In this document: positions 19,003 through 26,757 of the stretch, in pieces
Position numbering within the stretch: position 1 is the stretch's first letter
Layout: each line of letters begins with the position of its first letter
Source of the DNA: an uncultured Bacteroidota bacterium
GTDB taxonomy: Bacteria; Bacteroidota; Bacteroidia; Chitinophagales; Chitinophagaceae
Length of the DNA: 64,000 nucleotides
Direction of reading: 5' to 3'
NCBI GenBank assembly: GCA_903882965.1
Contig: CAIRZD010000130.1
Location: 1 to 64,000 of the forward strand
Made by a program: the position numbers and the translations under genes
Notes under the pieces: model-generated
What the model was told of the DNA's origin: nothing
Databases searched by the model: none
The model's input: the letters and a program-made list of their open reading frames with translations, nothing else

Positions 19003-20115
19003 TTGGGATTGCACACAAAAAAAGTAAATAAGCATTTATTTGAAGACGATAAAAAACATGCAGCGCAGGCCATCAGGGATGCGCAGTTTATAGCATTTGC
19101 TCCATATGTATTTCAGGCGTCGGTCATATTACGGGACGCAGGTATCCTAAAATATATAGAAGAATCCCGGCTCGAAGGCCGCAGTATACAGGAAGTCGCA
19201 GACACGGTGAAGTTACCTTACTACGGTACCCGGGTACTCATGGAAGCTGCACTCGGAATAGGCCTTTTATATAGAAAGGACACAAGGTTCTTCCTTGCCA
19301 AGACCGGTCATGTTTTTATTAACCACCCCATGGCCCGCATCAATACAGATTTTATGCGCGATGTCTGTTACGATGGTGCCGCTGATCTTGCGGCCTCTAT
19401 AGCAGATGGTAAACCAAGGGGGCTGAAGCACTTGGGTGGCGGTGAAACTATATACGAAGGGTTATCAAGCATGGCAGAACCCGCAAAGAGTAGTTGGTTT
19501 GCCTTTGATCATTATTATTCAGATCTGGCCTTCCCGGAAGTATTGCCTTTCGTATTCGGGCATACACCGGTTAGAATTCTGGATATTGGGGCTAATACGG
19601 GTAAATGGGCAATAGCATGTATGGCCTACGATAAAAATGTAACGCTAGGCCTGCTGGACCTCGAAGGGCAGCTTAACGAAGCCAAAATAAATATTGAGAC
19701 GGCTGGTTATAGTGATAGAGTAACATACCATGCGCATGACATCCTCGATAATAAAACTGCGTTGCCTGCAGGCTATGATCTGATATTTATGAGCCAGTTT
19801 TTAAATTGCTTTACAGATAAACAGATTATCGCGATTTTAAAAAAATGCCACGATGTGTTGCCTGATGAAGGCCGCATCATTATCAATGAAACGTTTTGGA
19901 ATTGCCAGCAATACGAAGCAGGTGCTTTCAGCTTGCAGATGGCTTCTTTATATTTTACTACAATGGCTAATGGCAACAGCCAGATGTATGATAGCGAGGT
20001 GTATTTAAAAGTTATAGATGAAACGGGGTTTGAGGTGGTAAGCCAGCACGATCATATTGGGCTTAGCCATTCTATACTGGAGCTTAAAAAGAAAAAATTT
20101 AGTGATGGTAATTAA
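19003..20115 (+). CDS. SAM-dependent methyltransferase, O-methyltransferase type with N-terminal winged helix
   Basis: The protein has 370 aa. Residues about 25-110 look like the dimerisation/winged-helix domain of plant-type O-methyltransferases (a helical stretch with ILRDAGILKYI and QEVADTVKLPYYGTRVLMEAALGIGLL). Residues about 180-350 carry the Rossmann SAM site (VRILDIGANTGKWAIA, then LGLLDLEGQ and LIFMSQFLNCF). It probably methylates a small molecule. No ATG exists near the N-terminus, so the TTG at 19003 is the best start. Its stop overlaps the ketosynthase-like gene by 11 bp, so the two are co-translated. The combination suggests polyketide/aryl-polyene-type metabolism. Confidence 0.8.
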   Translation: MGLHTKKVNKHLFEDDKKHAAQAIRDAQFIAFAPYVFQASVILRDAGILKYIEESRLEGRSIQEVADTVKLPYYGTRVLMEAALGIGLLYRKDTRFFLAKTGHVFINHPMARINTDFMRDVCYDGAADLAASIADGKPRGLKHLGGGETIYEGLSSMAEPAKSSWFAFDHYYSDLAFPEVLPFVFGHTPVRILDIGANTGKWAIACMAYDKNVTLGLLDLEGQLNEAKINIETAGYSDRVTYHAHDILDNKTALPAGYDLIFMSQFLNCFTDKQIIAILKKCHDVLPDEGRIIINETFWNCQQYEAGAFSLQMASLYFTTMANGNSQMYDSEVYLKVIDETGFEVVSQHDHIGLSHSILELKKKKFSDGN

Positions 20116-20713
20116 TCAGTGGGTAGTAATTAATAATGCACAGATCAGTAGTAATGTAGCTACTGGATTGCAAGGTATACTGCCCGGGCAGGAAATACTT
20201 TCGCCGGAAATAGTTTATACTGCAATGCAGAGCAGCTACCCAAAATTTTATAAGATGGATAAACTGTGTAAGTGGGCGTGGGTCGCAGCAGAATATTTGT
20301 TCGGAGAGAATAAGGGGCTTTATAAAGATATTGATAAGAACCGTATTGGCGTGTGTCTTACCACATCGCATGGTTGCCTGGATGTAGATAAGCGCTACCT
20401 TGATGGTATAGCGCTGCCAAGCCCGGCGTTGTTTGTCTATACATTGCCTAATATAATGCTTGGAGAGCTATGCATACGGCATGGATTTAAGGGGGAGCAA
20501 CAATGTATGGTCAGTGAAAAATTTGATGCTGAAGAATTATTTTTCACAGTAAAAGGCTTATTGGAGCGGGGTATGGAAGCTTGTCTTTGTGGCTGGGTAG
20601 ATGTGTTTGGTGAGCAATATGATATATGCCTGTTTTGGGTAACAAAAAAAGGTAAAGGGTATAATTTCACAGCGGATATGATGCAAGGGTTATACGCAGG
20701 TAAAGGTAGCTGA
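20105..20713 (+). CDS. Beta-ketoacyl-synthase-like protein, active-site Cys absent (chain-length-factor-like)
   Basis: The 202-aa product begins at ATG 20105, not the upstream 20057 start of the track, and overlaps the methyltransferase stop by 11 bp. It resembles the N-terminal half of ketosynthases (Ketoacyl-synt_2-like): RIGVCLTTSHGCLDVDKRYL, then PNIMLGELCIRHGFKGEQ and LLERGMEACLCGWVDV, which align with the N..aG.lairhG..Gp...A....i..G..d.alvGg.dv core. At the position of the catalytic Cys (TACSSS in active enzymes) it reads SEKFDAEEL, so condensation activity is unlikely. In flexirubin/aryl-polyene clusters, small Cys-less ketosynthase partners act as chain-length factors. Here no full ketosynthase, acyl carrier or dehydratase is adjacent. 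Confidence 0.7.
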   Translation: MVINQWVVINNAQISSNVATGLQGILPGQEILSPEIVYTAMQSSYPKFYKMDKLCKWAWVAAEYLFGENKGLYKDIDKNRIGVCLTTSHGCLDVDKRYLDGIALPSPALFVYTLPNIMLGELCIRHGFKGEQQCMVSEKFDAEELFFTVKGLLERGMEACLCGWVDVFGEQYDICLFWVTKKGKGYNFTADMMQGLYAGKGS

Positions 20714-20726
20714 GTAAAACAGTAAA

Positions 20727-21110
20727 ATGGAACAAGTAAGACTTGATAAATACTTGTGGGCAATACGGATATTTAAAACACGTACACAGGCAGCCACGGC
20801 AATAGATGGTGGAAAAGTGAAGTGGAACGGAGCCTCTGTAAAACCTGCGCGAACCGTAAATATAGGGGATGTATATTATATAAAGACCCCGGCCCGTAAC
20901 TGGCTGATAGAAGTGACAGGACTATTACATAACAGGCTTGGGTATGCGGATGCATTGCGGCATTATAAAGACCTAACGCCTGAAGAAGAAAAACAACAAA
21001 AACCGCATGAGGGCACTAGCTTTAATACAGGAAAGCGGCAAAGTAAAACAGGTCACCCCACTAAAAAACAGCGGCGTGACCTGGAAGATTTTTTAGAATC
21101 AGATCAATAA
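20727..21110 (+). CDS. hslR: S4-domain RNA-binding protein, Hsp15/HslR-like
   Basis: The 127-aa protein opens with an S4 RNA-binding domain (VRLDKYLWAIRIFKTRTQAATAIDGGKVKWNG, then VKPARTVNIGDVYYI), typical of Hsp15, which in E. coli binds 50S subunits carrying nascent chains after heat shock. The tail is Lys/Glu/Gln-rich and basic, as in the family. It follows the ketosynthase-like gene by 13 bp on the same strand, so co-transcription is likely even though the functions differ. Its 3' end overlaps the convergent lipoprotein gene by 7 bp. Confidence 0.88.
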   Translation: MEQVRLDKYLWAIRIFKTRTQAATAIDGGKVKWNGASVKPARTVNIGDVYYIKTPARNWLIEVTGLLHNRLGYADALRHYKDLTPEEEKQQKPHEGTSFNTGKRQSKTGHPTKKQRRDLEDFLESDQ

Positions 21111-22366
21111 ACTCCTGTATAGTTGCCGGATATTGTCAATACCCAGTTTATACCACCATCAGTACTTTGGTATATACCCAAATTGGTAGCCAGATAAATG
21201 TATTGTTGTACATTACCGTTCTTGTAAATATTTTGTTTGAATGCAATGTTACGAACTATGAGATTCTTACCTAAACCGCTATTGTTTTGTTGCCATGTTC
21301 CGGTATTCGCATTCAGGATATATAGTCCTTGAGCATACGTACCTATGAGGCAAACTTGCTCAAAGGGTGCAGAAATACAAAGTAATGGTGTATTGCTAGG
21401 GAGGCCGGAGTATTTTTTCCAGTTGGCACCAAAATCATCACTATACCAAGCTCCGTATTCTCCTTTTTGGTCGATGGCAATAAGTCTGTTGTTTAAATGC
21501 CCGAGGGTAAAAAAGCTGGTATCTTTAGTGAGGCTACTACCACCAACACCATAGGTTGGGGGTAGTGGGATGCCTGTTCCGGCTAAGCCTTGCCAGATTG
21601 ATGTTACATTATCAGGGTTTGAAGTTGCTTCGCGCCAGTTATTGCCAATATTACCTGTTTTAGCTGTTTTGTAGAAATTTCTTACATACCGTATTTTGTG
21701 GGCTAGTGTAGTAGCGGTGATCACTCCGGCAGGTTCATAAGCCAGACCGCAAACGTATCCATTGGCAAGTTGGGTAAGTGAGGTCATTCTAACGGGTAGA
21801 ATGCCAATTGTGGGTGGTTGTCCAATAGCGTTGGTATCATATGATGCCTCCAGGTTCCAGGTAGCTATATCGCCATTATTATCGCTAAATGCAAGCCCCA
21901 AATAGTTGTTAGGGCTTTTAGATATACTGGTGGTGTAAACACGATTGCCCCATGTTGGAAGATTTATAAGCATTGATTGGTTAAAATCAATAGATAACCC
22001 ATTAACTGCAACACTACCTGTGCCATTATTATCGAAGATGCTAATGGAGGCCAATGAGTCATAGGTAAGATTAAAATTCTGGCCGTTATTGTTACTGACG
22101 TATAGGTTATTTTTAGCCCATAAGATATTGTCTCCGGATGTGATAAGAGAGCGAGATGGTTTGCCATCAGGAGGGAATACAACTGGTTTAACAGTTTTCC
22201 CGTCGTTGGTAACAAATAGGGTGCCGGAAGTATCAAAGAAATATAGACTATATGGTGTTTCAATAACCGTATTGTTATTAATTCCGTTTACTTTCTTACA
22301 GCTATATATCCCGGCCACTAAGACAGTAAGTAGTCCTAATGTATAGTAAAGGGATGATTTTCTCAT
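21104..22366 (-). CDS. Lipoprotein with BNR/sortilin-like beta-propeller character
   Basis: This 420-aa protein has a signal peptide ending in a lipobox (VAGIYSCKK), so it is probably an outer-membrane or periplasmic lipoprotein. The mature part contains several Asp/Asn-Gly-rich blades such as VSNNNGQNFNLTY, SDDFGANWKKYSGLP and STDGGINWVLT. These are Asp-box (S.DGG..W) motifs of the BNR/photosystem-II-stability/sialidase-like propellers. Such repeats indicate a fold, not a function; catalytic sialidase residues are not evident. It converges with hslR and is followed upstream by another minus-strand lipoprotein. Confidence 0.7.
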   Translation of the reverse strand: MRKSSLYYTLGLLTVLVAGIYSCKKVNGINNNTVIETPYSLYFFDTSGTLFVTNDGKTVKPVVFPPDGKPSRSLITSGDNILWAKNNLYVSNNNGQNFNLTYDSLASISIFDNNGTGSVAVNGLSIDFNQSMLINLPTWGNRVYTTSISKSPNNYLGLAFSDNNGDIATWNLEASYDTNAIGQPPTIGILPVRMTSLTQLANGYVCGLAYEPAGVITATTLAHKIRYVRNFYKTAKTGNIGNNWREATSNPDNVTSIWQGLAGTGIPLPPTYGVGGSSLTKDTSFFTLGHLNNRLIAIDQKGEYGAWYSDDFGANWKKYSGLPSNTPLLCISAPFEQVCLIGTYAQGLYILNANTGTWQQNNSGLGKNLIVRNIAFKQNIYKNGNVQQYIYLATNLGIYQSTDGGINWVLTISGNYTGVY

Positions 22367-22490
22367 AATTTTTTTTTGCTAAGTTTAAAAAAAAATACTA
22401 ATAAACAAAGAATAAGTAGTTTATTCTTATCCTAAGACATATTACGGCATCAAATCGTTGGTGGAGTAGTCTGTCATTTAGATATATAAA

Positions 22491-24155
22491 TTAATGTTGT
22501 GCTATTTTTTCTGCGTCATTTATTTTCATACCGTAATCCATCAGTTCTATAAGGCTATTCTCATCTGTATTTGTGAAATTAATATCGAGGTGATATGAAA
22601 AGGCATTATTAAGAAATTCGCCACCATTTAATGAAATATTACTGAGTAGTTTTTTACTTTCCATGATCATTGCAGAATCGTGTGCAGAGTGAGTAATTCC
22701 GGCATCTATGTTCTTAAATACTTCCTGAACATCGAGGTACATGGCAAATGGGTGGCCTGAAATTGCCGTAGCAGCGGGTTCCGGCATTTTCTGATTTTTA
22801 AAATTGCCTTGCAAGAAACCAGTAGTGTAAGGATATTTATTGGATACGATCAGATACTGATTATTTACCATTGCATAGACGGTGTCTTTATCATCTAAGG
22901 GAATTATATAGGCATCGCCCGACTGCTGTAGCCCATTTTCCTTAGCAAGAGCAATTAGTTTTTGAAAATTTTCTTTTTTATTGATCTTCATTACATAACT
23001 CATACTGAGTTTTGGTTTTTGATTTTGGTGTATTACTGCCTGCCCCATAAAGCTATCAACTTCTGTTTCTGTGTGCAGGCTAAAATCATTCATTACAAAA
23101 CTCATATCGCCGGTAAATGCATCTAAGACATTGTCTATGTTCATGTTTTGTGTAGCTAATGCTGTATTTGCCAATCCAAGTACGCCCATTTTTTCAAGCA
23201 ATAATTTAAACCCTTTGGGAGATATATGCATAGCAAAAAGCAAATCCATATTTTGGTTTGGAAGGCGGTCGAGCATCTCTTTATCGGCACTTACAGAGCC
23301 TAATTCAGTGCCTATTTCCTTCATTTCATCGGGAAGGTAATAGTGCATATCGCCTGAGATCTTTCCTTTTTTAAAGTCGAAACCGGAAGTAAAGGCTGCA
23401 TCTTTCCATAGGGCACCGGATAGTGAAACGCCACTGCCGGAAACATTACTGCCATACTGGTCCATAAGTTGTCCGTAGTTAAGCCAGAAGGTGATATCGT
23501 GGCCTTCTGATTCGAGGACAGAAAAGTGGGGGTTAGTAATTATTGAATTATCTTTTGCTACGTTGAAAGCATTATCCATTTCGGCTGAGAGGCCGGCAAC
23601 ATCCTCCATAGGTTTATCAATAATCCCCGAGCTACTTCTATCCAATTGGCTATAATCTGTAGGTATTGACAGGACGTTAATGATCACTAACAGCTTATTG
23701 TTCCAACCTACAAACATATCCCTGCCAAGGCTTGTTTCTTTATGGTCACCGTGTTGTTTTATTATTGCCTGTGGAAACACTTGTTTGACGTATGTTTCCC
23801 ATAGGCCGGCATCAGAAAGGGGCACCAAGCCTGTGATGATGTTGCCTCCTTTGAATCGAGTGTCTGGTTTTACATAAACATAAAGGGTATTTGAAAGGTC
23901 GATGCCGGCCTTTTCGATACCATTCATAGCATCCTTAGTACTTTTTTCGGGAATGCGTTTTTGCATTTCCTGAAATAGCTTGCTGCCTGTTATCATATTC
24001 CAGGCAATTTTTTTGCCTAGTGATTTAAGGTTAATGCCTGCTACCGCTACAGCATCTTTAGGTATATAGCGCGCATGATCCGGTATTTTGCTGCAAGCAC
24101 TAAACAGTGCTGCAGCAAGCAAAGCAAATAAGGTAATGCGCGGGAAATGCTGCAT
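22491..24155 (-). CDS. DUF4836 family lipoprotein
   Basis: The 554-aa protein begins with a lipoprotein signal (LLAAALFSACSKIP). The mature protein opens with ARYIPKDAVAVAGINLKSLGKKI and later has GDMSFVMNDF and YLVVSNKYPYT-like segments; this is the pattern of DUF4836, a Bacteroidota envelope family related in layout to DUF3352-type proteins. No enzymatic motif is visible. It is 17 bp downstream of the DUF3127 gene in the same orientation and may be co-transcribed with it. The function is not known. Confidence 0.8.
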   Translation of the reverse strand: MQHFPRITLFALLAAALFSACSKIPDHARYIPKDAVAVAGINLKSLGKKIAWNMITGSKLFQEMQKRIPEKSTKDAMNGIEKAGIDLSNTLYVYVKPDTRFKGGNIITGLVPLSDAGLWETYVKQVFPQAIIKQHGDHKETSLGRDMFVGWNNKLLVIINVLSIPTDYSQLDRSSSGIIDKPMEDVAGLSAEMDNAFNVAKDNSIITNPHFSVLESEGHDITFWLNYGQLMDQYGSNVSGSGVSLSGALWKDAAFTSGFDFKKGKISGDMHYYLPDEMKEIGTELGSVSADKEMLDRLPNQNMDLLFAMHISPKGFKLLLEKMGVLGLANTALATQNMNIDNVLDAFTGDMSFVMNDFSLHTETEVDSFMGQAVIHQNQKPKLSMSYVMKINKKENFQKLIALAKENGLQQSGDAYIIPLDDKDTVYAMVNNQYLIVSNKYPYTTGFLQGNFKNQKMPEPAATAISGHPFAMYLDVQEVFKNIDAGITHSAHDSAMIMESKKLLSNISLNGGEFLNNAFSYHLDINFTNTDENSLIELMDYGMKINDAEKIAQH

Positions 24156-24172
24156 ATGACTACTCTAATTTA

Positions 24173-24610
24173 TTAAAACGGTAAGTCGTCAATTGTTTCG
24201 GGTGATGGATTGAAATTTGGTGCAGCATTATAATTGTTCCCACCGGCCTGATTGCCACTGTTATTGTTATATGCAGGAGCTGCCTGATTACTGTTGCTGG
24301 TATTTGTAGCCCCGGTAGCACTTTCTACTCTCCATGCATCGAGGTTGGTGATATACTTGGTTAGCCCGTCTTTCTTATCAACGTAAGAATTGCCTTTTAT
24401 GTTGAAGCTTACTTTTACGATGTCTCCTTCTTTAAAGCGGTCTATGATATCTGTTTTGGTTTGCACCAATTGCAGTTTTGCGAAGTTGGTGTAAATGTTA
24501 CCATTGATCTCTTCAGCTAATTCAATCACAAATTCGCGCTTCTTAAATTTTTCGCTTACTTGCTGTGCATCATACTTTACAAGTAGTTTTCCGGTTACTT
24601 CTAAACTCAT
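24173..24610 (-). CDS. DUF3127 protein, single-strand-binding-like with acidic tail
   Basis: The 145-aa protein has an N-terminal OB-fold-like domain of the DUF3127 family (LEVTGKLLVKYDAQQVS, then KREFVIELAE and DIVKVSFNIKGNSY). A linker of Asn, Gly, Ala and Gln follows (about residues 95-135), and the protein ends in DDLPF. That layout copies bacterial SSB, whose tail (DDDIPF type) recruits repair and replication proteins. The role in DNA metabolism is inferred from fold and tail. A perfect -7 box lies 33 nt upstream of the ATG and the tRNA-His terminator lies just beyond. Confidence 0.82.
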   Translation of the reverse strand: MSLEVTGKLLVKYDAQQVSEKFKKREFVIELAEEINGNIYTNFAKLQLVQTKTDIIDRFKEGDIVKVSFNIKGNSYVDKKDGLTKYITNLDAWRVESATGATNTSNSNQAAPAYNNNSGNQAGGNNYNAAPNFNPSPETIDDLPF

Positions 24611-24642
24611 TTTAGTAAAATTTAATTATAAAACAATAAAAA

Positions 24643-24650
24643 CAAAGATA
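24643..24650 (-). promoter_or_regulatory. Bacteroidota -7 box (TATCTTTG) for the DUF3127 gene
   Basis: On the minus strand TATCTTTG fits TAnnTTTG exactly, 33 nt ahead of the start codon. The -33 TTTG is not evident at the expected distance, so only the -7 element is supported. Confidence 0.45.
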
Positions 24651-24673
24651 AGGATACTTGCGATGAAGATAAT

Positions 24674-24710
24674 AAAAAAAGTGTCCCGAATATTCGGGAC
24701 ACTTTTTTTT
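24674..24710. terminator. Strong bidirectional terminator after tRNA-His
   Basis: GTGTCCCGAATATTCGGGACAC is a perfect 22-nt palindrome flanked by A7 and T8. It ends the minus-strand tRNA-His transcript and isolates it from the DUF3127 gene. Confidence 0.92.
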
Positions 24711-24719
24711 GATGAATTT

Positions 24720-24797
24720 TGGGGAGACTGATGGGGTTCGAACCCACGACCCTCAGAACCACAATCTGATGCTCTAACCAGCTGAGCTACAACCTCC
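24720..24797 (-). tRNA. tRNA-His (GTG)
   Basis: On the minus strand the cloverleaf runs GGAGGTTGTAGCTC..., with anticodon loop TTGTGGT giving GTG, T-arm GGGTTCGAACCCC-like, and a 3' CAGTCTC followed by C73 and an encoded CCA. The extra G-1 opposite C73 is the tRNA-His identity element. All stems pair, with two G-U wobbles in the acceptor. Confidence 0.95.
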
Positions 24798-24978
24798 GTG
24801 TTAAAAACGGACGGCAAAGGTAATATTTTTTTTGTTAACCTCACACTTCATTCCTGTTTTTAATATGGATACATTATAATCGGATGCAGGCAGGCTATAT
24901 GTCAAATACATATCAGCCTGAAAGAAATAGCTGAATTATCATTTTTGGTGTAATGAAAAAAACCTATTATTGCCGTGT

Positions 24979-25872
24979 ATGAGGGCCTTATTTCTCACAT
25001 TAGTCATTATCCATTGTACCCAATTCAATGTAATTGGGCAAACAAAGCCGATCACGCTCACAGGTAAGCTTGTTATGGCAACCGGGGAGGTATTTCCGTA
25101 TAAAGTAGTGCTTACAGATTCAGGTGATGTGGTAAAAGGGTACTCTATTACATACAAAGAGCCCGATGACACCAAAGCTACAATACGCGGGATACTAGAC
25201 CGGCATATGCGCACGCTGAACTTTAAAGAAAAGGAGATCGTTTATTCGCATAATGTAAGTACAAAAGCATTTATGTGCCTGGTAAATGCCAGCCTGGAAA
25301 ACGTGCATGAGGCGGGAGGTAGTGTGCTGAAAGGCTCTATTACGAGCCGGGAAAAAGACAATACTGCCTGCACTGAGGGTGAGATCATTTTTGATAATGA
25401 CAAGGAGTTACAAAATTTGTTTGCCTATCATGAGCATTTCGATACGGTTATTTCCATGAAAAAAAGAGTACGGGAACCAGAGACAGTGAACGCAACACCA
25501 GAACAGAGAGTACAAGAGCCATTAGTAACCGATAAGGTTACTGCCGGTATGGAAAAATTGTATGAATGGCATTCAGACACAATTATTATAGATATATGGG
25601 ACGGGGGTAATGTAGATGGCGACCGGGTAACTTTGAATTTTAATGGTAAAACGTATCTTTCCAATTATACCTTGGTAAAAGAAAAAAAGCAGTTGCATAT
25701 TCCGATAACCGGGACTGATATTAAAACAATTACCATTTTTGCTGAAAATGAGGGATCTGAGCCACCCAACACTGCCAGCATTACCCTCACGGACGGAATT
25801 CTAAAATATAATATACTCGCATATAATAAAAAGGGTGATGCCGCATTAATCAGGGTAAAGAAAGTAGATTAG
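24979..25872 (+). CDS. Exported protein of unknown function
   Basis: The ORF track starts at a TTG (24970), but ATG 24979 gives a clean signal peptide (MRALFLTLVIIHC...VIGQ) and a 297-aa protein. Residues about 22-165 form a beta-rich domain (LTGKLVMATGEVFPYKVVLTDSGD). After a linker, residues about 190-297 hold DTIIIDIWDGGNVDGDRVTLNFNG and FAENEGSEPPNTA. That second part resembles a small beta-sandwich domain seen at the C-terminus of other secreted Bacteroidota proteins, but I cannot assign a family. It is a monocistronic unit by spacing. Confidence 0.65.
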   Translation: MRALFLTLVIIHCTQFNVIGQTKPITLTGKLVMATGEVFPYKVVLTDSGDVVKGYSITYKEPDDTKATIRGILDRHMRTLNFKEKEIVYSHNVSTKAFMCLVNASLENVHEAGGSVLKGSITSREKDNTACTEGEIIFDNDKELQNLFAYHEHFDTVISMKKRVREPETVNATPEQRVQEPLVTDKVTAGMEKLYEWHSDTIIIDIWDGGNVDGDRVTLNFNGKTYLSNYTLVKEKKQLHIPITGTDIKTITIFAENEGSEPPNTASITLTDGILKYNILAYNKKGDAALIRVKKVD

Positions 25873-25917
25873 GGAATAGCAGGTTAAATGGTTAAAATAT
25901 TAAAAAAAAAGAGTGTA

Positions 25918-26181
25918 TCAACTTTTCTTCTTTTCAATAACATCGCTTACGGCCAGTACTAGTTGATATGGAAGAGTGCTATCTTCTTCATTTACAATGT
26001 CATATCTCCCCAACGGCGACCAGGCCATGTAGAAGCGGGGATATCCTTTAATATTAACTTCATAGTACATACCGTCTTTACGTAATTGCGATATGATGAC
26101 GGCAAGCATTGTTTTTTTATCAAAAACTATTTGCTTTGAGAAGCTGTTAGACACGCAGCAAAGTACGGTAAAATGTAGCAT
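25918..26181 (-). CDS. Small conserved-looking protein of unknown function
   Basis: The TTG start of the track (26214) is replaced here by ATG 26181, giving 87 aa; an internal ATG at MLAVIISQL would give 63 aa and is also possible. The C-terminal 60 residues look like a real fold (KDGMYYEVNIKGYPRFYMAW, then GRYDIVNEED and PYQLVLAVSDVIEKKK). There is no signal peptide or known domain. It lies convergent to the preceding exported protein and divergent from the XRE regulator. Confidence 0.5.
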   Translation of the reverse strand: MLHFTVLCCVSNSFSKQIVFDKKTMLAVIISQLRKDGMYYEVNIKGYPRFYMAWSPLGRYDIVNEEDSTLPYQLVLAVSDVIEKKKS

Positions 26182-26262
26182 ATCGGAGTAGAAATGACAT
26201 TTTATCAAAATCAAATTTTAAGAATTACCAACGTTTTTTAGTTTTAATCCGTCTTATTAGTT

Positions 26263-26274
26263 AGTATCGATACT
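26263..26274. promoter_or_regulatory. Perfect palindrome AGTATCGATACT, possible operator
   Basis: This 12-bp perfect inverted repeat lies in the divergent gap 61 bp before the ATG of the XRE regulator. XRE-type regulators commonly bind such palindromes and control themselves. No second copy was noticed in the gap. Confidence 0.3.
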
Positions 26275-26334
26275 TATATTATTTAGTAATTCATCACCCA
26301 AAATTGGTTTCATAAGTCACTAAAAAACTCTAAA

Positions 26335-26649
26335 ATGAACATCGGAATAGCTATTAAGTCAATACGGAAGAAACTTTCTATCACACAATATGAACTGGCG
26401 GAAAAGTGCGAGTTATCACAAACGTCATTATCACAAATAGAAACCGGCGTAAAACGCCCAAGCCAAAGGACCATTTCAAAAGTATGCGCAGTATTAGACA
26501 TACCAGAATCTATTATATATATTGTGGCAATGCAGGAAGATGATGTACCACCAAGCAAAAAAGATGTATATGAATTGGTATACCCTTCCATAAAAAGCCT
26601 CGCCCTGCAAATGGTAAGTTCTGAGCATATGGCTTTAGTTGTGGCATAA
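26335..26649 (+). CDS. XRE-family helix-turn-helix regulator
   Basis: The 104-aa protein has a Cro/C1-type HTH in residues about 4-60: IRKKLSITQYELAEKCELSQTSLSQIETGVKRPSQRTISKVCAVLDI. The remaining 40 residues (PPSKKDVYELVYPSIKSLALQMV) form a short helical tail without a ligand domain. It is probably a cytoplasmic DNA-binding protein. The target is unknown; a palindrome upstream could be its own operator. It is divergent from the small minus-strand gene and followed by an exported protein 108 bp on. Confidence 0.88.
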   Translation: MNIGIAIKSIRKKLSITQYELAEKCELSQTSLSQIETGVKRPSQRTISKVCAVLDIPESIIYIVAMQEDDVPPSKKDVYELVYPSIKSLALQMVSSEHMALVVA

Positions 26650-26757
26650 TGATAATGCGTACCTTGCATTATTAAGTACCTTAAAGCAATTCTTCTTTCA
26701 TAGATGCGTATTTAATTGTTTTGTATTACTATTGTAATGAATAGTAATACAAAACCT

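Noticed and set aside
21104-21110. Possible frameshift where hslR and the lipoprotein gene overlap.
   Set aside because: The genes are convergent with intact ends on both strands; a 7-bp overlap is normal.
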